Shown: positions 8,538 to 17,761, numbered from the stretch's first letter. The stretch: DNA of 50,054 bases from Bacteroidota bacterium (GCA_018818165.1 JAHISP010000091.1:1-50054), one strand, 5' to 3'. Notes: generated by a model not told the origin, from the sequence alone. Program-made: numbers and translations.

Positions 8538-10813
8538 TGGATAAAATGGTAATCCAAAAAGAAAATAAAATAAAAACTGCGCTGGATTTGTTAGAAAGGA
8601 AAATACAAACCAAAGATAAAGATTCTGTATTATCATTCAATCAATTTTTAGCACGAGCTAGTGAGGAACCATTTAGTGTTTTCCGTAATATTTTTCAGCT
8701 ATTTAATAGTATGATTTACTATTATATTGTTGAAGAAGATGAATACAGGAATGATTCTGAAAATATAAATTTCAAAACAATTAATTGCGATAAACTGCTT
8801 GTTGACGGAACCGAGACACCATTTTTCTCCGATTTACCACTTGCAAATAGAATATTGAGATTGGCAGATTCATTTAAAGCAGGTGCAAACCAAAATAAAA
8901 TATATGTATTCATTGGACCTCCGGGCAGTGGAAAAAGTACATTTTTAAATAACCTTCTTCAAAAGTTTGAAGAATATACATACTTACCCGAAGGAAGTAT
9001 TCATGAAGTTTTATGGCGAATTGATAATTCTAAATTAACACTTAATCTTTCTAGCGAAATTAAATCGGCACTAATGGAGTATTATGAAAAGCATGGGAAA
9101 AATCCAGTTAATAAATCACCAAGTTATATCAATGTTTCCTGTCCTAGTCATGATCATCCATTTTTAATAATTCCCAAAGAGCACAGACGAGCAATGCTGG
9201 AAGAAATTTTAAATGATAAAACAAAAATTAAACTATTTAATAAAAAAGAATATGATTGGATTTTCAATGAGGATGCTTGTACAATTTGCAATTCTATATA
9301 CAAAGCACTTTCAAACAGAGTGGAATCAGCCTCTGAAATTTTCGATATGGTTTATGCAAAAAGATATTTTTTTGATAGGCGTTTAGGTAACGGTGTCACA
9401 GTCTTTAATCCGAGTGATAAAGAATCGGAAAGTTTTATCAATACAAATAAAGAAATGCAAAAAGAGCTTTCCAAAAGATTTAAGGATAGTAATCTTATAA
9501 AATATATATATTCAAAATATGCGAAAACGAATAATGGCGTTTATGTAATAATGGATGTAAAAGGCAACAATGAAAAGCGCTTTATAGATTTGCATGGAAT
9601 AATAAGTGAAGGAACTCACAAAATTGAGGACATTGAAGAGCGTGTAAATTCTCTTTTTATTGCAGTGATGAATCCTGAAGACACAAAAAAAGTTGAAATA
9701 CAAGATTCCTTTAAGGATAGAATTGTTGAGATAAATGTTAATTATATTCTAAACTACACTGCAGAAGTAAAAATTTACTTTAACTCTTATGGAACTCAAA
9801 TTCAAAACAAGTTTTTACCTGGAGTTCTAAATAATTTTGCAAAAATAATTATAAGTTCACGTCTTAAAGCCTTATCCCCAACAATTAGTAATTGGATTAA
9901 AAATCCGAAGATGTATTCTAAATATTGCGATGAAAGTATGCAATTATTAAAACTTTCAATTTACAACAATAAAATACCTAAATGGTTAACAGCAGAAGAC
10001 TCTAATAATTTTAATAAAAAAGTACGACAAGACTTAATAAATGAATCTGAAACTGAAGGAAGAACTGGTTTTTCTGGCAGAGAATCTCTTAATATTTTTC
10101 ATGAATTTTACGATTCGGTAAAAAAGGATTATGAAGAGGTTAAAAAGAAAAAGAAATTTTTAATAACCATGGATAATGTAAAGGAATTCTTTTCTAAAAA
10201 TGATGCATATTCCAAGCGCATTCCAAATGGTTTTTTTGATTCTGTGATTAGGCTTTATGATTATAATATTATGCAACAAATAAAAGAATCTCTTTTCAAT
10301 AAAAATGAGGAAAGGATTAGTAAAGACATACAAAATTATCTATTTGCTTTGAACTATGATATTGGCGAAAAACTACTATGTCCTTACACAAACGAAACAA
10401 TTGAAATTAACGAAAATTTCTTTAAATCTATTGAACAGTATTTATTTAAAGAAATACCAACAGACAATGAAGTTGAAAAATTCCGTAACAACGCCACAAT
10501 GCGCTTTACTACTAGTTTACAAGAGATGAATGTAAGTGAAAATTCAATTGAAACAACTTCCATTTACAAGGATATTTATGAAAATTACATCAAAAGTCTA
10601 AGAGAAAATATATTTCAACCTTTCTTACAATACACATCATTTGAAAGTGCAATTAAAGAATATAACACACCAAAATTTGAAGTTTACGATAATAAAACAA
10701 AAGAACAAGTAAAATTTCTTATTAACAATCTGATGTCCAAATTTAAGTATTCAAAAGAAGGTGCTCTGCAAGTTTGTCTCTATGTTCTGCAAAATAAAAT
10801 TGGTGAGATATAA
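8537..10813 (+). CDS. Second, divergent PrkA-like AAA+ protein
   Basis: A 758-residue protein with Walker A GPPGSGKST at residues 127-135 and a family-like cysteine/histidine pair of clusters (C202-P-S-H-D-H and C248-T-I-C251) that the first PrkA in this operon lacks. The resemblance to PrkA is clear in the N-terminal 300 residues and weak afterwards; the C-terminal half is Lys/Asn-rich. The predicted start is GTG at 8537, whose G is the last base of the spoVR stop TAG; an ATG three codons later (8546) is an alternative. Position as the fourth gene of the operon suggests it works with PrkA, YeaH and SpoVR. Whether it is an active kinase is unknown. Confidence 0.75.
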   Translation: MDKMVIQKENKIKTALDLLERKIQTKDKDSVLSFNQFLARASEEPFSVFRNIFQLFNSMIYYYIVEEDEYRNDSENINFKTINCDKLLVDGTETPFFSDLPLANRILRLADSFKAGANQNKIYVFIGPPGSGKSTFLNNLLQKFEEYTYLPEGSIHEVLWRIDNSKLTLNLSSEIKSALMEYYEKHGKNPVNKSPSYINVSCPSHDHPFLIIPKEHRRAMLEEILNDKTKIKLFNKKEYDWIFNEDACTICNSIYKALSNRVESASEIFDMVYAKRYFFDRRLGNGVTVFNPSDKESESFINTNKEMQKELSKRFKDSNLIKYIYSKYAKTNNGVYVIMDVKGNNEKRFIDLHGIISEGTHKIEDIEERVNSLFIAVMNPEDTKKVEIQDSFKDRIVEINVNYILNYTAEVKIYFNSYGTQIQNKFLPGVLNNFAKIIISSRLKALSPTISNWIKNPKMYSKYCDESMQLLKLSIYNNKIPKWLTAEDSNNFNKKVRQDLINESETEGRTGFSGRESLNIFHEFYDSVKKDYEEVKKKKKFLITMDNVKEFFSKNDAYSKRIPNGFFDSVIRLYDYNIMQQIKESLFNKNEERISKDIQNYLFALNYDIGEKLLCPYTNETIEINENFFKSIEQYLFKEIPTDNEVEKFRNNATMRFTTSLQEMNVSENSIETTSIYKDIYENYIKSLRENIFQPFLQYTSFESAIKEYNTPKFEVYDNKTKEQVKFLINNLMSKFKYSKEGALQVCLYVLQNKIGEI

Positions 10814-11332
10814 GAATAATATATTTTAATCGTTTATATATTTTTTAACTTAACTGCTCATCTTGAAATGGAATTTTTGATTTTAACGAATATTAACTAA
10901 GTTCCAATTTTTCTTTTTTTAGCATTGCCTATATGGGGTAAGCTAGGTTTTGTAAAAAAAAAACATAAACTTGATTTAATTACAATCTTCCCTTAAATAC
11001 TGGTAAAGTTTTACTTATTATCGGAATTATTATTTAAAACAATTAGAAGACAATATGTATATTAATTATATTTTTTTATATTACAATATATTTTAAGTAA
11101 ATTGATAAAATGAAGCAAATATTTTAAGAATATATAATTTGAAAATTATTTTATAAATGCAGAATATTAAGGCACTTGTGGACAAAGGTTAATTCAAGTT
11201 TGAATTAGCTTCTCATAGAATAATATGACGTAATTGATTCTAATGAATTTTAAGTGTTTTAAAATGTTTTAAATGAAAACAAAAATGTATTTTAACACCC
11301 GAAAGAAAAAACAACTATAACATGGAAAAATT
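10814..11332. other. AT-rich intergenic region before the first response regulator
   Basis: These 519 bp hold no gene. The only clear symmetry is AATTCAA-GT-TTGAATT at 11191-11206, about 130 bp before the regulator gene, which could be an operator half-site pair, but nothing else supports this. A 6-codon minigene (11322-11342) overlaps the start of the next gene. Confidence 0.5.
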
Positions 11333-11989
11333 TTGGAAATAATTAAAATACTACTTATTGAAGATAACAGACTATTGCGTGAAGGCATTGCTTCAATGCT
11401 AAAAAAAGAAGCTGATATGCAAGTTATTTCAACAGTTGGTAATGGTGAAAATATTTTGCAGAAAATAGGAAAAAAAATTCCCGATATAGTATTACTTGAT
11501 CTTGGTTTACGGAATCAAAATAGTATTGATATTGTTAGAACAATTAAATCTAATTATCCTAAAGTTAAAATTATTGTTATGGATCTTATTCCGTTGGAAG
11601 CAGATGTTTTCGAATTTGTTGAGGCAGGTGTATCTGGTTTTATTCTTAAAGATGCTAATATTAATGAATTTTTTAAAACCATCAGATCTGTTCAGGAGGG
11701 TAAAAAAGTATTACCTCCACATTTAACATTTTCATTATTTTCTCAAATTGTTGAACATGCCTTAAATGGAAAGAAGCAAACGACAATAAAAGAATCTGTT
11801 CGCATGACCAAGCGTGAAAAACAGGTTATTGATTTAATTGCTGATGGTTCCACAAATAAGGAAATTGCACAAACTCTTCATCTTTCGCCTTACACAGTTA
11901 AAAGTCATGTTCACAATATTCTTGAAAAACTTACTTTAAATACTCGTGTTCAAATAGCAAAACATGCTTATCAAGCAGAATCGAATTAA
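11333..11989 (+). CDS. NarL/LuxR-type response regulator (complete receiver)
   Basis: A 218-residue two-component regulator. The receiver (residues 1-120) has the acidic pair E10/D11, phospho-acceptor D56 in VLLDL and K106 in FILKDA. The LuxR-type helix-turn-helix (about 150-212) reads MTKREKQVIDLIADGSTNKE and continues to the SPYTVKSHVHNIL recognition helix. The start is TTG at 11333; the only nearby ATG (11322) opens a 6-codon minigene that overlaps this start, suggesting translational coupling. No histidine kinase lies next to it. It precedes the KaiC-like gene by 234 bp. A close paralog lies at 19796-20449. Confidence 0.9.
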   Translation: MEIIKILLIEDNRLLREGIASMLKKEADMQVISTVGNGENILQKIGKKIPDIVLLDLGLRNQNSIDIVRTIKSNYPKVKIIVMDLIPLEADVFEFVEAGVSGFILKDANINEFFKTIRSVQEGKKVLPPHLTFSLFSQIVEHALNGKKQTTIKESVRMTKREKQVIDLIADGSTNKEIAQTLHLSPYTVKSHVHNILEKLTLNTRVQIAKHAYQAESN

Positions 11990-12044
11990 ATTATGCTTAT
12001 TTCACAAATAAATTAATTATTTCCCACTTTGCTAACTAAAAAAG

Positions 12045-12070
12045 CTAGTGCCCTTTTTCATCCTTTTGCT
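12045..12070 (+). promoter_or_regulatory. Shared upstream motif, copy 1 (before kaiC-like gene)
   Basis: CTAGTGCCCTTTTTCATCC continues as TTTTGCT, 154 bp before the ATG of the KaiC-like gene. The same core recurs at 14728, 18365 and 21246, each in front of a gene in this locus. The flanks of copies 1 and 4 are unrelated, which favours a functional site over simple duplication. It could be a promoter element for an alternative sigma factor or a regulator site; no known consensus was recognised. Confidence 0.5.
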
Positions 12071-12223
12071 CTATTTTTTTGTCGCTAAATTTTTCGTATT
12101 ATGACTTAACTATAAAAATAATAAAGTGATTGTACTTTGTTAACAAATTAATATTTGTAATTGTTTTTCAAAAACAAACTTTAATTATTTTAAATAATAC
12201 AATGTATTTGGAGATAAATTGTT

Positions 12224-13978
12224 ATGAAAATGGAAGAAGCAAAAGAACAACGAAAAACTTTACCTAAATCCCCTACCAGCATCCAAGGCTTTGACGAAAT
12301 TACTGAGGGAGGATTGCCAAAAGGTAGACCAACACTAATATGCGGTGAAGCGGGTTGTGGAAAAACTCTTTTTGCAATGGAATTCATAGTTCGTGGTGCA
12401 ACCTTATACAATGAACCAGGCGTATTTATTTCGTTTGAGGAAACGGCAAAAGAACTTACAGCAAATGTTGCTTCTTTAGGGTTCGATTTGGATAAGCTTG
12501 TAAAACATAAAAAAATTTGGCTTGAACACATTGATGTTGAAAGGGGTGAAATTGAAGGAAGTAATGAATATGATTTGAAAGGATTATTTGTTCGTATCCA
12601 TAATGCAATTGAAACAATAGGTGCAAAGCGTGTTGTGCTGGATACTATTGAGTCCCTCTTTACAACACTACCCAATGTAACTGTTTTGCGCACAGAATTA
12701 CGACGGTTATTTAGTTGGTTGAAAAAGAAAGGTGTTACAGCAATAATTACTGGCGAAAAAGGAAACGGCACTTTAACACGTCAAGGATTAGAAGAATATG
12801 TTTCTGATTGTGTGATTCTGCTAGATCACCGAGTTGACGAGCAATCGTCAATACGCCGATTACGTATTGTAAAATATCGCGGCTCAACTCATGGTACAAA
12901 CGAATATCCTTTTCTGATTGATGAAGATGGATTTTCTGTTCTGCCTGTAACTTCACTTGGATTGAATCATATTTCATCAGAGGAGAGAGTTTCAACTGGT
13001 ATTCCGCGTCTTGATACAATGTTTTCTGGCGAAGGTTATTACCGTGGTAGTACAGTACTTGTTTCAGGTACTGCGGGTACAGGAAAGACAAGTATTGCAG
13101 CACAATTTGTTGAAGCGGCTTGCAAGCGTGGGGAAAGGGTTTTATACTTTGCTTTCGAAGAATCACCAAGTCAATTTATGCGAAATATGTTATCAATTGG
13201 AATAGATTTAGAACCTTGGGCTAAAAAAGGACTGCTTCATTTTCATGCAACGCGTCCAACTCTCCATGGATTAGAACATCATTTAACAACCTCAATCAAA
13301 TTAATTAATAAAGTTAAACCGCAAATTGTAGTTCTGGATCCAATAGATGCATTCTTAACAGGAGGAAATCAGACTCAAGTAAAAATAATGTTACTTCGTC
13401 TTGTGGATTTTTTAAAGATGAATAATATTACTGCTTTCTTTGCAAGTCTTTCACATACAGGCATTAACCAGGAGCTTTCAGATATGTCAATATCATCACT
13501 AATAGATACCTGGTTGCTTTTGCGGGATATTGAAATAGGTGGTGAGCGTAATAGAGGATTGTATATTCTTAAATCGCGAGGTATGGCTCACTCAAATCAA
13601 ATACGTGAATTTAAACTCACAAACCAGGGAATTGAGTTGCTTAATGTCTACGTTGGTCCAGAAGGTGTATTGACTGGCTCAGCGAGATTATCCCAAGAAG
13701 CACAAAATAATGAAGAACTATTAATGCGTAAACAAGAAATTGAAAGTAAGAAATTTGAAATTGAACGCAAACGAGAAGTAATGGAAGCTCAGATTGTAGT
13801 ATTGCGTTCTGAATTTGAATCTCAAAAATCTCAAGCACTTAATGTTATAGGAAATGAAACTGCTAGAAATGAACGTTTCTTTGAAGACGAAGTAAATATG
13901 GCTAAAAGTCGGAAAGGTGATATTGAACCTAAAATGGTTAAGGGTAAAAAATCAATAACAAAGGTTGTTGAGTCCTGA
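12224..13978 (+). CDS. Two-domain KaiC-like ATPase
   Basis: A 584-residue protein with tandem KaiC (RecA-like) domains, about residues 15-245 and 260-490, then a coiled-coil C-terminus of about 90 residues rich in Glu/Lys. Walker A loops are GEAGCGKT (41-48) and GTAGTGKT (282-289), and each domain has the catalytic glutamate pair (SFEET, AFEES). The second domain keeps adjacent S424-S425 at the position of the cyanobacterial KaiC phosphosites, so autophosphorylation is possible. No kaiA or kaiB is nearby. Non-cyanobacterial KaiC proteins are linked to stress signalling in several groups; a link to the upstream response regulator is inferred from proximity. The ATG follows TTGGAGATAAATTGTT. 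Confidence 0.88.
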   Translation: MKMEEAKEQRKTLPKSPTSIQGFDEITEGGLPKGRPTLICGEAGCGKTLFAMEFIVRGATLYNEPGVFISFEETAKELTANVASLGFDLDKLVKHKKIWLEHIDVERGEIEGSNEYDLKGLFVRIHNAIETIGAKRVVLDTIESLFTTLPNVTVLRTELRRLFSWLKKKGVTAIITGEKGNGTLTRQGLEEYVSDCVILLDHRVDEQSSIRRLRIVKYRGSTHGTNEYPFLIDEDGFSVLPVTSLGLNHISSEERVSTGIPRLDTMFSGEGYYRGSTVLVSGTAGTGKTSIAAQFVEAACKRGERVLYFAFEESPSQFMRNMLSIGIDLEPWAKKGLLHFHATRPTLHGLEHHLTTSIKLINKVKPQIVVLDPIDAFLTGGNQTQVKIMLLRLVDFLKMNNITAFFASLSHTGINQELSDMSISSLIDTWLLLRDIEIGGERNRGLYILKSRGMAHSNQIREFKLTNQGIELLNVYVGPEGVLTGSARLSQEAQNNEELLMRKQEIESKKFEIERKREVMEAQIVVLRSEFESQKSQALNVIGNETARNERFFEDEVNMAKSRKGDIEPKMVKGKKSITKVVES

Positions 13979-14175
13979 AAAAGTTAAATGAAGTGTATCG
14001 TCCTAAAATAGATTGACTAAAAAAGACTAAAAAGTGAACCAAAACAAGGACAAATTATGGAAGAAATTAGGGCACATAATTAATAGGTAATTACCGCATG
14101 GATTTGGAGTACCTATTCAACAGAATTTAAGGGAATTGAAGTATAAGAAGTTCTGGATGGAAAAATCATAAAAGA

Positions 14176-14298
14176 AGAGACGCAATTCAGTATTTATAAA
14201 TATTTTGATTGTACTATGGTCAATTTAAAAAATGCACAGAAGTGCTTAAAATACTAATGGATAAAGCAAAAAGCAGATTGCTACTATGGGGTTTATAA
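14176..14298 (+). pseudogene. C-terminal remnant of a second mlaD
   Basis: About 40 codons in one frame match the end of the intact MlaD at 16579-17316: the remnant reads FDCTMVNLKNAQKCLKILMD then KAKSRLLLWGL-stop, against FDSTLVNLRESSEGFKILMD then KAKSSWLLWGF-stop. It has no start, and the DNA upstream to 13979 carries no recognisable remainder. An earlier copy of the Mla operon, or a duplication of its tail, must have stood here and been deleted. Confidence 0.8.
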
Positions 14299-14750
14299 GT
14301 TCAACAATTGAAAATAAACCACTATGGACTACAAGTACGTAGTTTTAGTTACTAATACTTCGACAAGCTCAGTAACCGTGAAATTCGTTTTGAAAGACCA
14401 AATGTCAAACCACAAAAGCCAAATAATATCCAAATTTCAATTTCTAATATCCATACTTTGCGGTTTAAAAAGCCCAACTTTTTTGAAAAGTTGGGCTTTT
14501 TCAGTTTTCATTTGGTAAAAGTTGGATTTTGGTTATTCGTTTTTGCTATTTGTTTGAAATTTATCTTTTGTCGTTTGATATTTAGTATGACATTTTAGAA
14601 GATAAAGCGAGATGCTATTAAGTGCATATTTTAACTCATACCAAAACCAATAACACTATAAAGCTTTGCGAGTTCTCTAATAAACAATTTTTAATACTTT
14701 AAATTACTTTTGTCTCAACCTAAAGATGTAGTCCCTTTTTCATCCCTTTG
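14246..14750. repeat. Long direct repeat R1 (copy of the mlaD tail and trailer)
   Basis: This segment matches 17264-17590 (mlaD end, terminator, trailer) and then, without a break, 18217-18388. The join is at TATGACA near 14586; the roughly 630 bp lying between these two blocks in the downstream copy, including the hairpin array, are absent here. R1 and its partner flank the mlaE-F-D operon as direct repeats. Identity is high but with scattered substitutions and small indels, so the duplication is not recent. Confidence 0.85.
14467..14501. terminator. Bidirectional rho-independent terminator
   Basis: AAAAAGCCCAACTTTT-ttg-AAAAGTTGGGCTTTTT is a perfect 16-bp stem with a 3-nt loop, A-rich before and T-rich after, so it could stop transcription from either side. 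It is the R1 copy of the terminator behind mlaD and would now end the kaiC transcript. Confidence 0.85.
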
Positions 14751-14754
14751 GACT
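14728..14754 (+). promoter_or_regulatory. Shared upstream motif, copy 2 (before mlaE)
   Basis: GTAGTCCCTTTTTCATCC continues as CTTTGGACT, 70 bp before the mlaE ATG. It shares the core with copies at 12045, 18365 and 21246. This copy and copy 3 lie at the ends of the two long direct repeats, so their similarity is partly explained by duplication. Confidence 0.5.
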
Positions 14755-14823
14755 ATTGAATCAGTTCACTCTTCTGCATATCCTAGTATGTCAATTTAGA
14801 GTTAAACTTAAAGATGTAACTTT

Positions 14824-15669
14824 ATGAAAAAAAGAATTTTAGAACACTTCAAAAATCGAAAGGACAAGGAAGAAACAATTCCTAAAAACAATTCCGGAAT
14901 TATTTCCCATTCGGTATTTAATAAATTCTTTTTAGAAGTGGCTTCAATTACAATATTTACTTTGCGGTTTTTCAAAGAAGCTATAAAACCGCCTTATGAG
15001 ATAAATGAACTGATGAAGCAATCTTTTCTAATAGGATTCAAGTCCCTTTCTTTGGTTGCAGTTACAAGTTTTATTCTAGGACTTGTGCTTACGGTTCAGT
15101 CAAGACCAACGTTAGCAAAATTTGGAGCAGAATCGATGCTGCCAGTGATGGTTGCAGTTTCAATTATTAGAGAAATAGGACCGGTTATAATTGCTTTGAT
15201 TTTTGCAGGAAAAGTAGGCTCCGGAATTGGAGCAGAACTAGCATCAATGAACGTAACTGAACAAATTGATGCAATGCAAGTATCACACACTAACCCTTTT
15301 AACTATCTTGTTGTTACAAGAGTGATTTCAGCAACTTTTATGCTTCCTTTATTAGTGATTTTTGGAGATACGATTGGTTTGTTAGGCTCTTATGTTGCTG
15401 TTAACATAAAAGGAAATGTAAGTTTTTCTTTGTTTTTTTCACAAATATTTCAAAGCCTGGAATTTATGGATGTTTTCCCTGCAATACTTAAAACTTTTTT
15501 CTTTGGATTTGCAATAGGACTTATAGGATGTTACAATGGATATTACGCAAATAAGGGAACTGAAGGAGTTGTTGGTAAAGCAGCAAACTCAGCTGTAGTA
15601 TATGCGTCTTTAATGGTATTTGTTATAGATATGATGGCGGTACAAATTTTAACTCTGTTCCAAAACTGA
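14824..15669 (+). CDS. mlaE: MlaE family lipid ABC transporter permease
   Basis: A 281-residue inner-membrane permease of the MlaE (YrbE) family, which with an ATPase and an MCE protein moves phospholipids between inner and outer membranes. It has an amphipathic N-terminus and about five to six hydrophobic segments. The conserved stretch EIGPVIIALIFAGKVGSGIG is followed by the family's ELASMNVTEQIDAM, both hallmarks. It is the first gene of mlaE-(24-aa ORF)-mlaF-mlaD, with the shared motif 70 bp upstream. Confidence 0.9.
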   Translation: MKKRILEHFKNRKDKEETIPKNNSGIISHSVFNKFFLEVASITIFTLRFFKEAIKPPYEINELMKQSFLIGFKSLSLVAVTSFILGLVLTVQSRPTLAKFGAESMLPVMVAVSIIREIGPVIIALIFAGKVGSGIGAELASMNVTEQIDAMQVSHTNPFNYLVVTRVISATFMLPLLVIFGDTIGLLGSYVAVNIKGNVSFSLFFSQIFQSLEFMDVFPAILKTFFFGFAIGLIGCYNGYYANKGTEGVVGKAANSAVVYASLMVFVIDMMAVQILTLFQN

Positions 15670-15697
15670 ATTTAGTATTATGAAACGAGGATTTAAA

Positions 15698-15772
15698 ATG
15701 AGTTATAAACAAAATTATGACTATATGGAAGTTCCATCTGGTATTAATATAAAATTACTAACTGAAAAATAA
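15698..15772 (+). CDS. Small 24-residue ORF between mlaE and mlaF
   Basis: ATG at 15698 with an AACGAGG ribosome binding site opens a 24-codon frame, MSYKQNYDYMEVPSGINIKL followed by LTEK. Its stop TAA shares its last base with the mlaF ATG (TAATG), so it could couple mlaF translation. The peptide has no recognised domain and no membrane segment. It may be a real microprotein, a leader, or a remnant of a longer gene. Confidence 0.45.
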   Translation: MSYKQNYDYMEVPSGINIKLLTEK

Positions 15773-16551
15773 TGACAAATATAAAAACCTCAATAAAAAC
15801 CGAAAAGAGTAGTAATCCCAATGGCGAAATAGTTGTTGAGATGGAACATCTAAAAAAATCTTTTGAAAATAATAATGTGTTGCTTGATATTAATTTGGTT
15901 TTGAATAAAAAGGAAAACCTTGTAATACTTGGGAAATCTGGAACAGGTAAATCGGTACTTATAAAATGTATTGTGGGTTTGGTTGAACATGATGAGGGGA
16001 AACTTAAACTATTCGGACAGAGTATTTCTGAACTAAAAGAGAAAGAATTAACTAATCTACGTAGAAAAATAGGTTTCCTTTTTCAAAGCGGAGCTCTATA
16101 TGATTCCATGACGGTAAGAGAAAATCTTGAATTTCCACTTAAAAGGCAACTAATTTCTATTTCAAAAAAGGAAATAAATACTCTTGTTGAAGAAGCGTTG
16201 GAAAATGTTGGGCTTTCAGATACAATTGAACTGTCGCCTTCTGAACTTTCTGGTGGAATGCGCAAAAGATTAGGTTTAGCTAGAACGTTGATTTTAAAAC
16301 CTGAAATAATGCTTTATGATGAACCGACAACAGGACTTGACCCTATTACATCAAAAGAGATAAGCAAGCTGATTATTGAGGTGCAAGAAAAATATAATAC
16401 TTCCTCAATAATTATAACGCACGATATTGAATGCGCCAAGCTTACTGCAAATAGAATGATAGTTATAAAGGATGGAATTTGTGCTGCAGAAGGTTTGTAC
16501 AAAGATCTGGAAAGTTCTTCAGATAAATGGGTTAAATCATTTTTTGAATAA
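15772..16551 (+). CDS. mlaF: MlaF family ABC transporter ATPase
   Basis: A 259-residue ATP-binding subunit that energises lipid transport by the MlaE permease. Walker A is GKSGTGKS, the Q-loop region is FLFQSGALYDSMTV (typical of MlaF), the ABC signature is LSGGMRKR and Walker B is IMLYDEPTTGLDP. The ATG overlaps the stop of a 24-codon ORF, and no separate ribosome binding site is visible, which supports coupled translation. mlaD follows after 27 bp. Confidence 0.93.
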   Translation: MTNIKTSIKTEKSSNPNGEIVVEMEHLKKSFENNNVLLDINLVLNKKENLVILGKSGTGKSVLIKCIVGLVEHDEGKLKLFGQSISELKEKELTNLRRKIGFLFQSGALYDSMTVRENLEFPLKRQLISISKKEINTLVEEALENVGLSDTIELSPSELSGGMRKRLGLARTLILKPEIMLYDEPTTGLDPITSKEISKLIIEVQEKYNTSSIIITHDIECAKLTANRMIVIKDGICAAEGLYKDLESSSDKWVKSFFE

Positions 16552-16578
16552 ATAATATAAATTAATAGAGCAGATGAA

Positions 16579-17316
16579 ATGAAAAAAAATACGACTAATA
16601 AAATAAGACTGGGAATATTTGTTTCTTTCGGAATAGCAATACTCATTGTCGGACTATATTTTATAGGTGAAAAACAGCAAATGTTTTCAGATACTTTCCA
16701 TATAAGTGGAATATTTAAAGATGTGGCTGATCTTCAAGTTGGTAGTAATGTTAGGTTCTTAGGTATAAATGTTGGCACTGTTGAAAATATTAATATTGTT
16801 AGTGATAGTTCAGTTAGTGTAGAAATACTTATTGATGAAGACACTCAAAAATATATTAAGAAGGATGCAATTGCTAGTATTGGTTCGGAAGGACTTATGG
16901 GAAATAAAATACTACTTATTAATACTGGCCCTGGCAGAGAAAAAGAGATGGAAAACAACGATATTATTAAAACAACTCCACCCATTAATATTGACGAAGT
17001 TCTATTATCATTAAAAACAACAATTGACAATACATCCAGTATAACTAAAGATTTAGCTTTAATTTCAAACAGAATACAATCAGGAAAAGGAACAATTGGC
17101 ATGCTTTTAATGGATGAATCTTTGGCACAAGATTTTAATACTGGCCTTCATAATCTAAGTGAAGGTTCAGCCGGATTAAAAAACCTAATGGAAGATGCCC
17201 AAATCAGTTTCGATAAAAATTTTGATAGTACTTTGGTTAATTTAAGAGAAAGCTCTGAAGGGTTTAAAATACTAATGGATAAAGCAAAAAGCAGTTGGTT
17301 GCTATGGGGTTTTTAA
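16579..17316 (+). CDS. mlaD: MlaD family MCE-domain protein
   Basis: A 245-residue MCE protein, the periplasmic lipid-binding part of the Mla-type transporter. A single N-terminal membrane anchor (about residues 10-30) is followed by the MCE domain (about 40-120; VADLQVGSNVRFLGINVGTV) and an amphipathic C-terminal region of about 110 residues. It completes the mlaE-mlaF-mlaD operon; no mlaB or mlaC is present, as is usual outside Proteobacteria. Its final 35 codons are duplicated as a remnant upstream of mlaE. Confidence 0.9.
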   Translation: MKKNTTNKIRLGIFVSFGIAILIVGLYFIGEKQQMFSDTFHISGIFKDVADLQVGSNVRFLGINVGTVENINIVSDSSVSVEILIDEDTQKYIKKDAIASIGSEGLMGNKILLINTGPGREKEMENNDIIKTTPPINIDEVLLSLKTTIDNTSSITKDLALISNRIQSGKGTIGMLLMDESLAQDFNTGLHNLSEGSAGLKNLMEDAQISFDKNFDSTLVNLRESSEGFKILMDKAKSSWLLWGF

Positions 17317-17590
17317 GTTCAACAATTGAAAATAAACCACTCTGGACTGCAAGTACATAGTTTTAGTTACGAATAAAATTCGTTTTGAATGACCAAATGT
17401 CAAACCACAAAAACCAAATAATATCCAAATTTCATTTTCTAATATCCAAACTTTGCGGTTTAAAAAGCCCAATTTTTTTGAAAAGTTGGGCTTTTTCAGT
17501 TTTCATTTGGTGAAAGTTGGGCTTTTTTTTAAAATTTGTTTTTGTTATTTGTTTGAAATTTATCTTTTGTCGTTTGATATTTATTATGAC
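17264..17590. repeat. Long direct repeat R2a (mlaD tail and trailer)
   Basis: This block is the partner of 14246-14590. It covers the last codons of mlaD, the terminator and about 90 bp of trailer. Homology to R1 stops at TATGACA (17584-17590) and resumes at 18217, so the DNA between is extra here or was lost upstream. Confidence 0.85.
17462..17496. terminator. Rho-independent terminator of the mla operon
   Basis: AAAAAGCCCAA pairs with TTGGGCTTTTT around a 13-nt loop, followed by T residues, 145 bp after the mlaD stop. Its upstream copy at 14467-14501 has an even longer stem. Confidence 0.85.
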
Positions 17591-17761
17591 AAATTTGTCA
17601 TTAGAAAACCATTTTATTTTCTTAACATATTGATATTAAATGTGTTACGAGGAAATATTTTATATAAAAGAAGTAAATTTTTCTAATATTGTTTTTAGTA
17701 ATTATTGTCCACTTTTTGTAAGTCTAACTTGTTGTATTAGAATAAGTTAACAGATATTTTT

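Noticed and set aside
13979-14175. Remnant of an insertion sequence after the KaiC gene
   Set aside because: GTATCGTCCTAAAATAG resembles some element ends, but no matching inverted end and no transposase codons were found.
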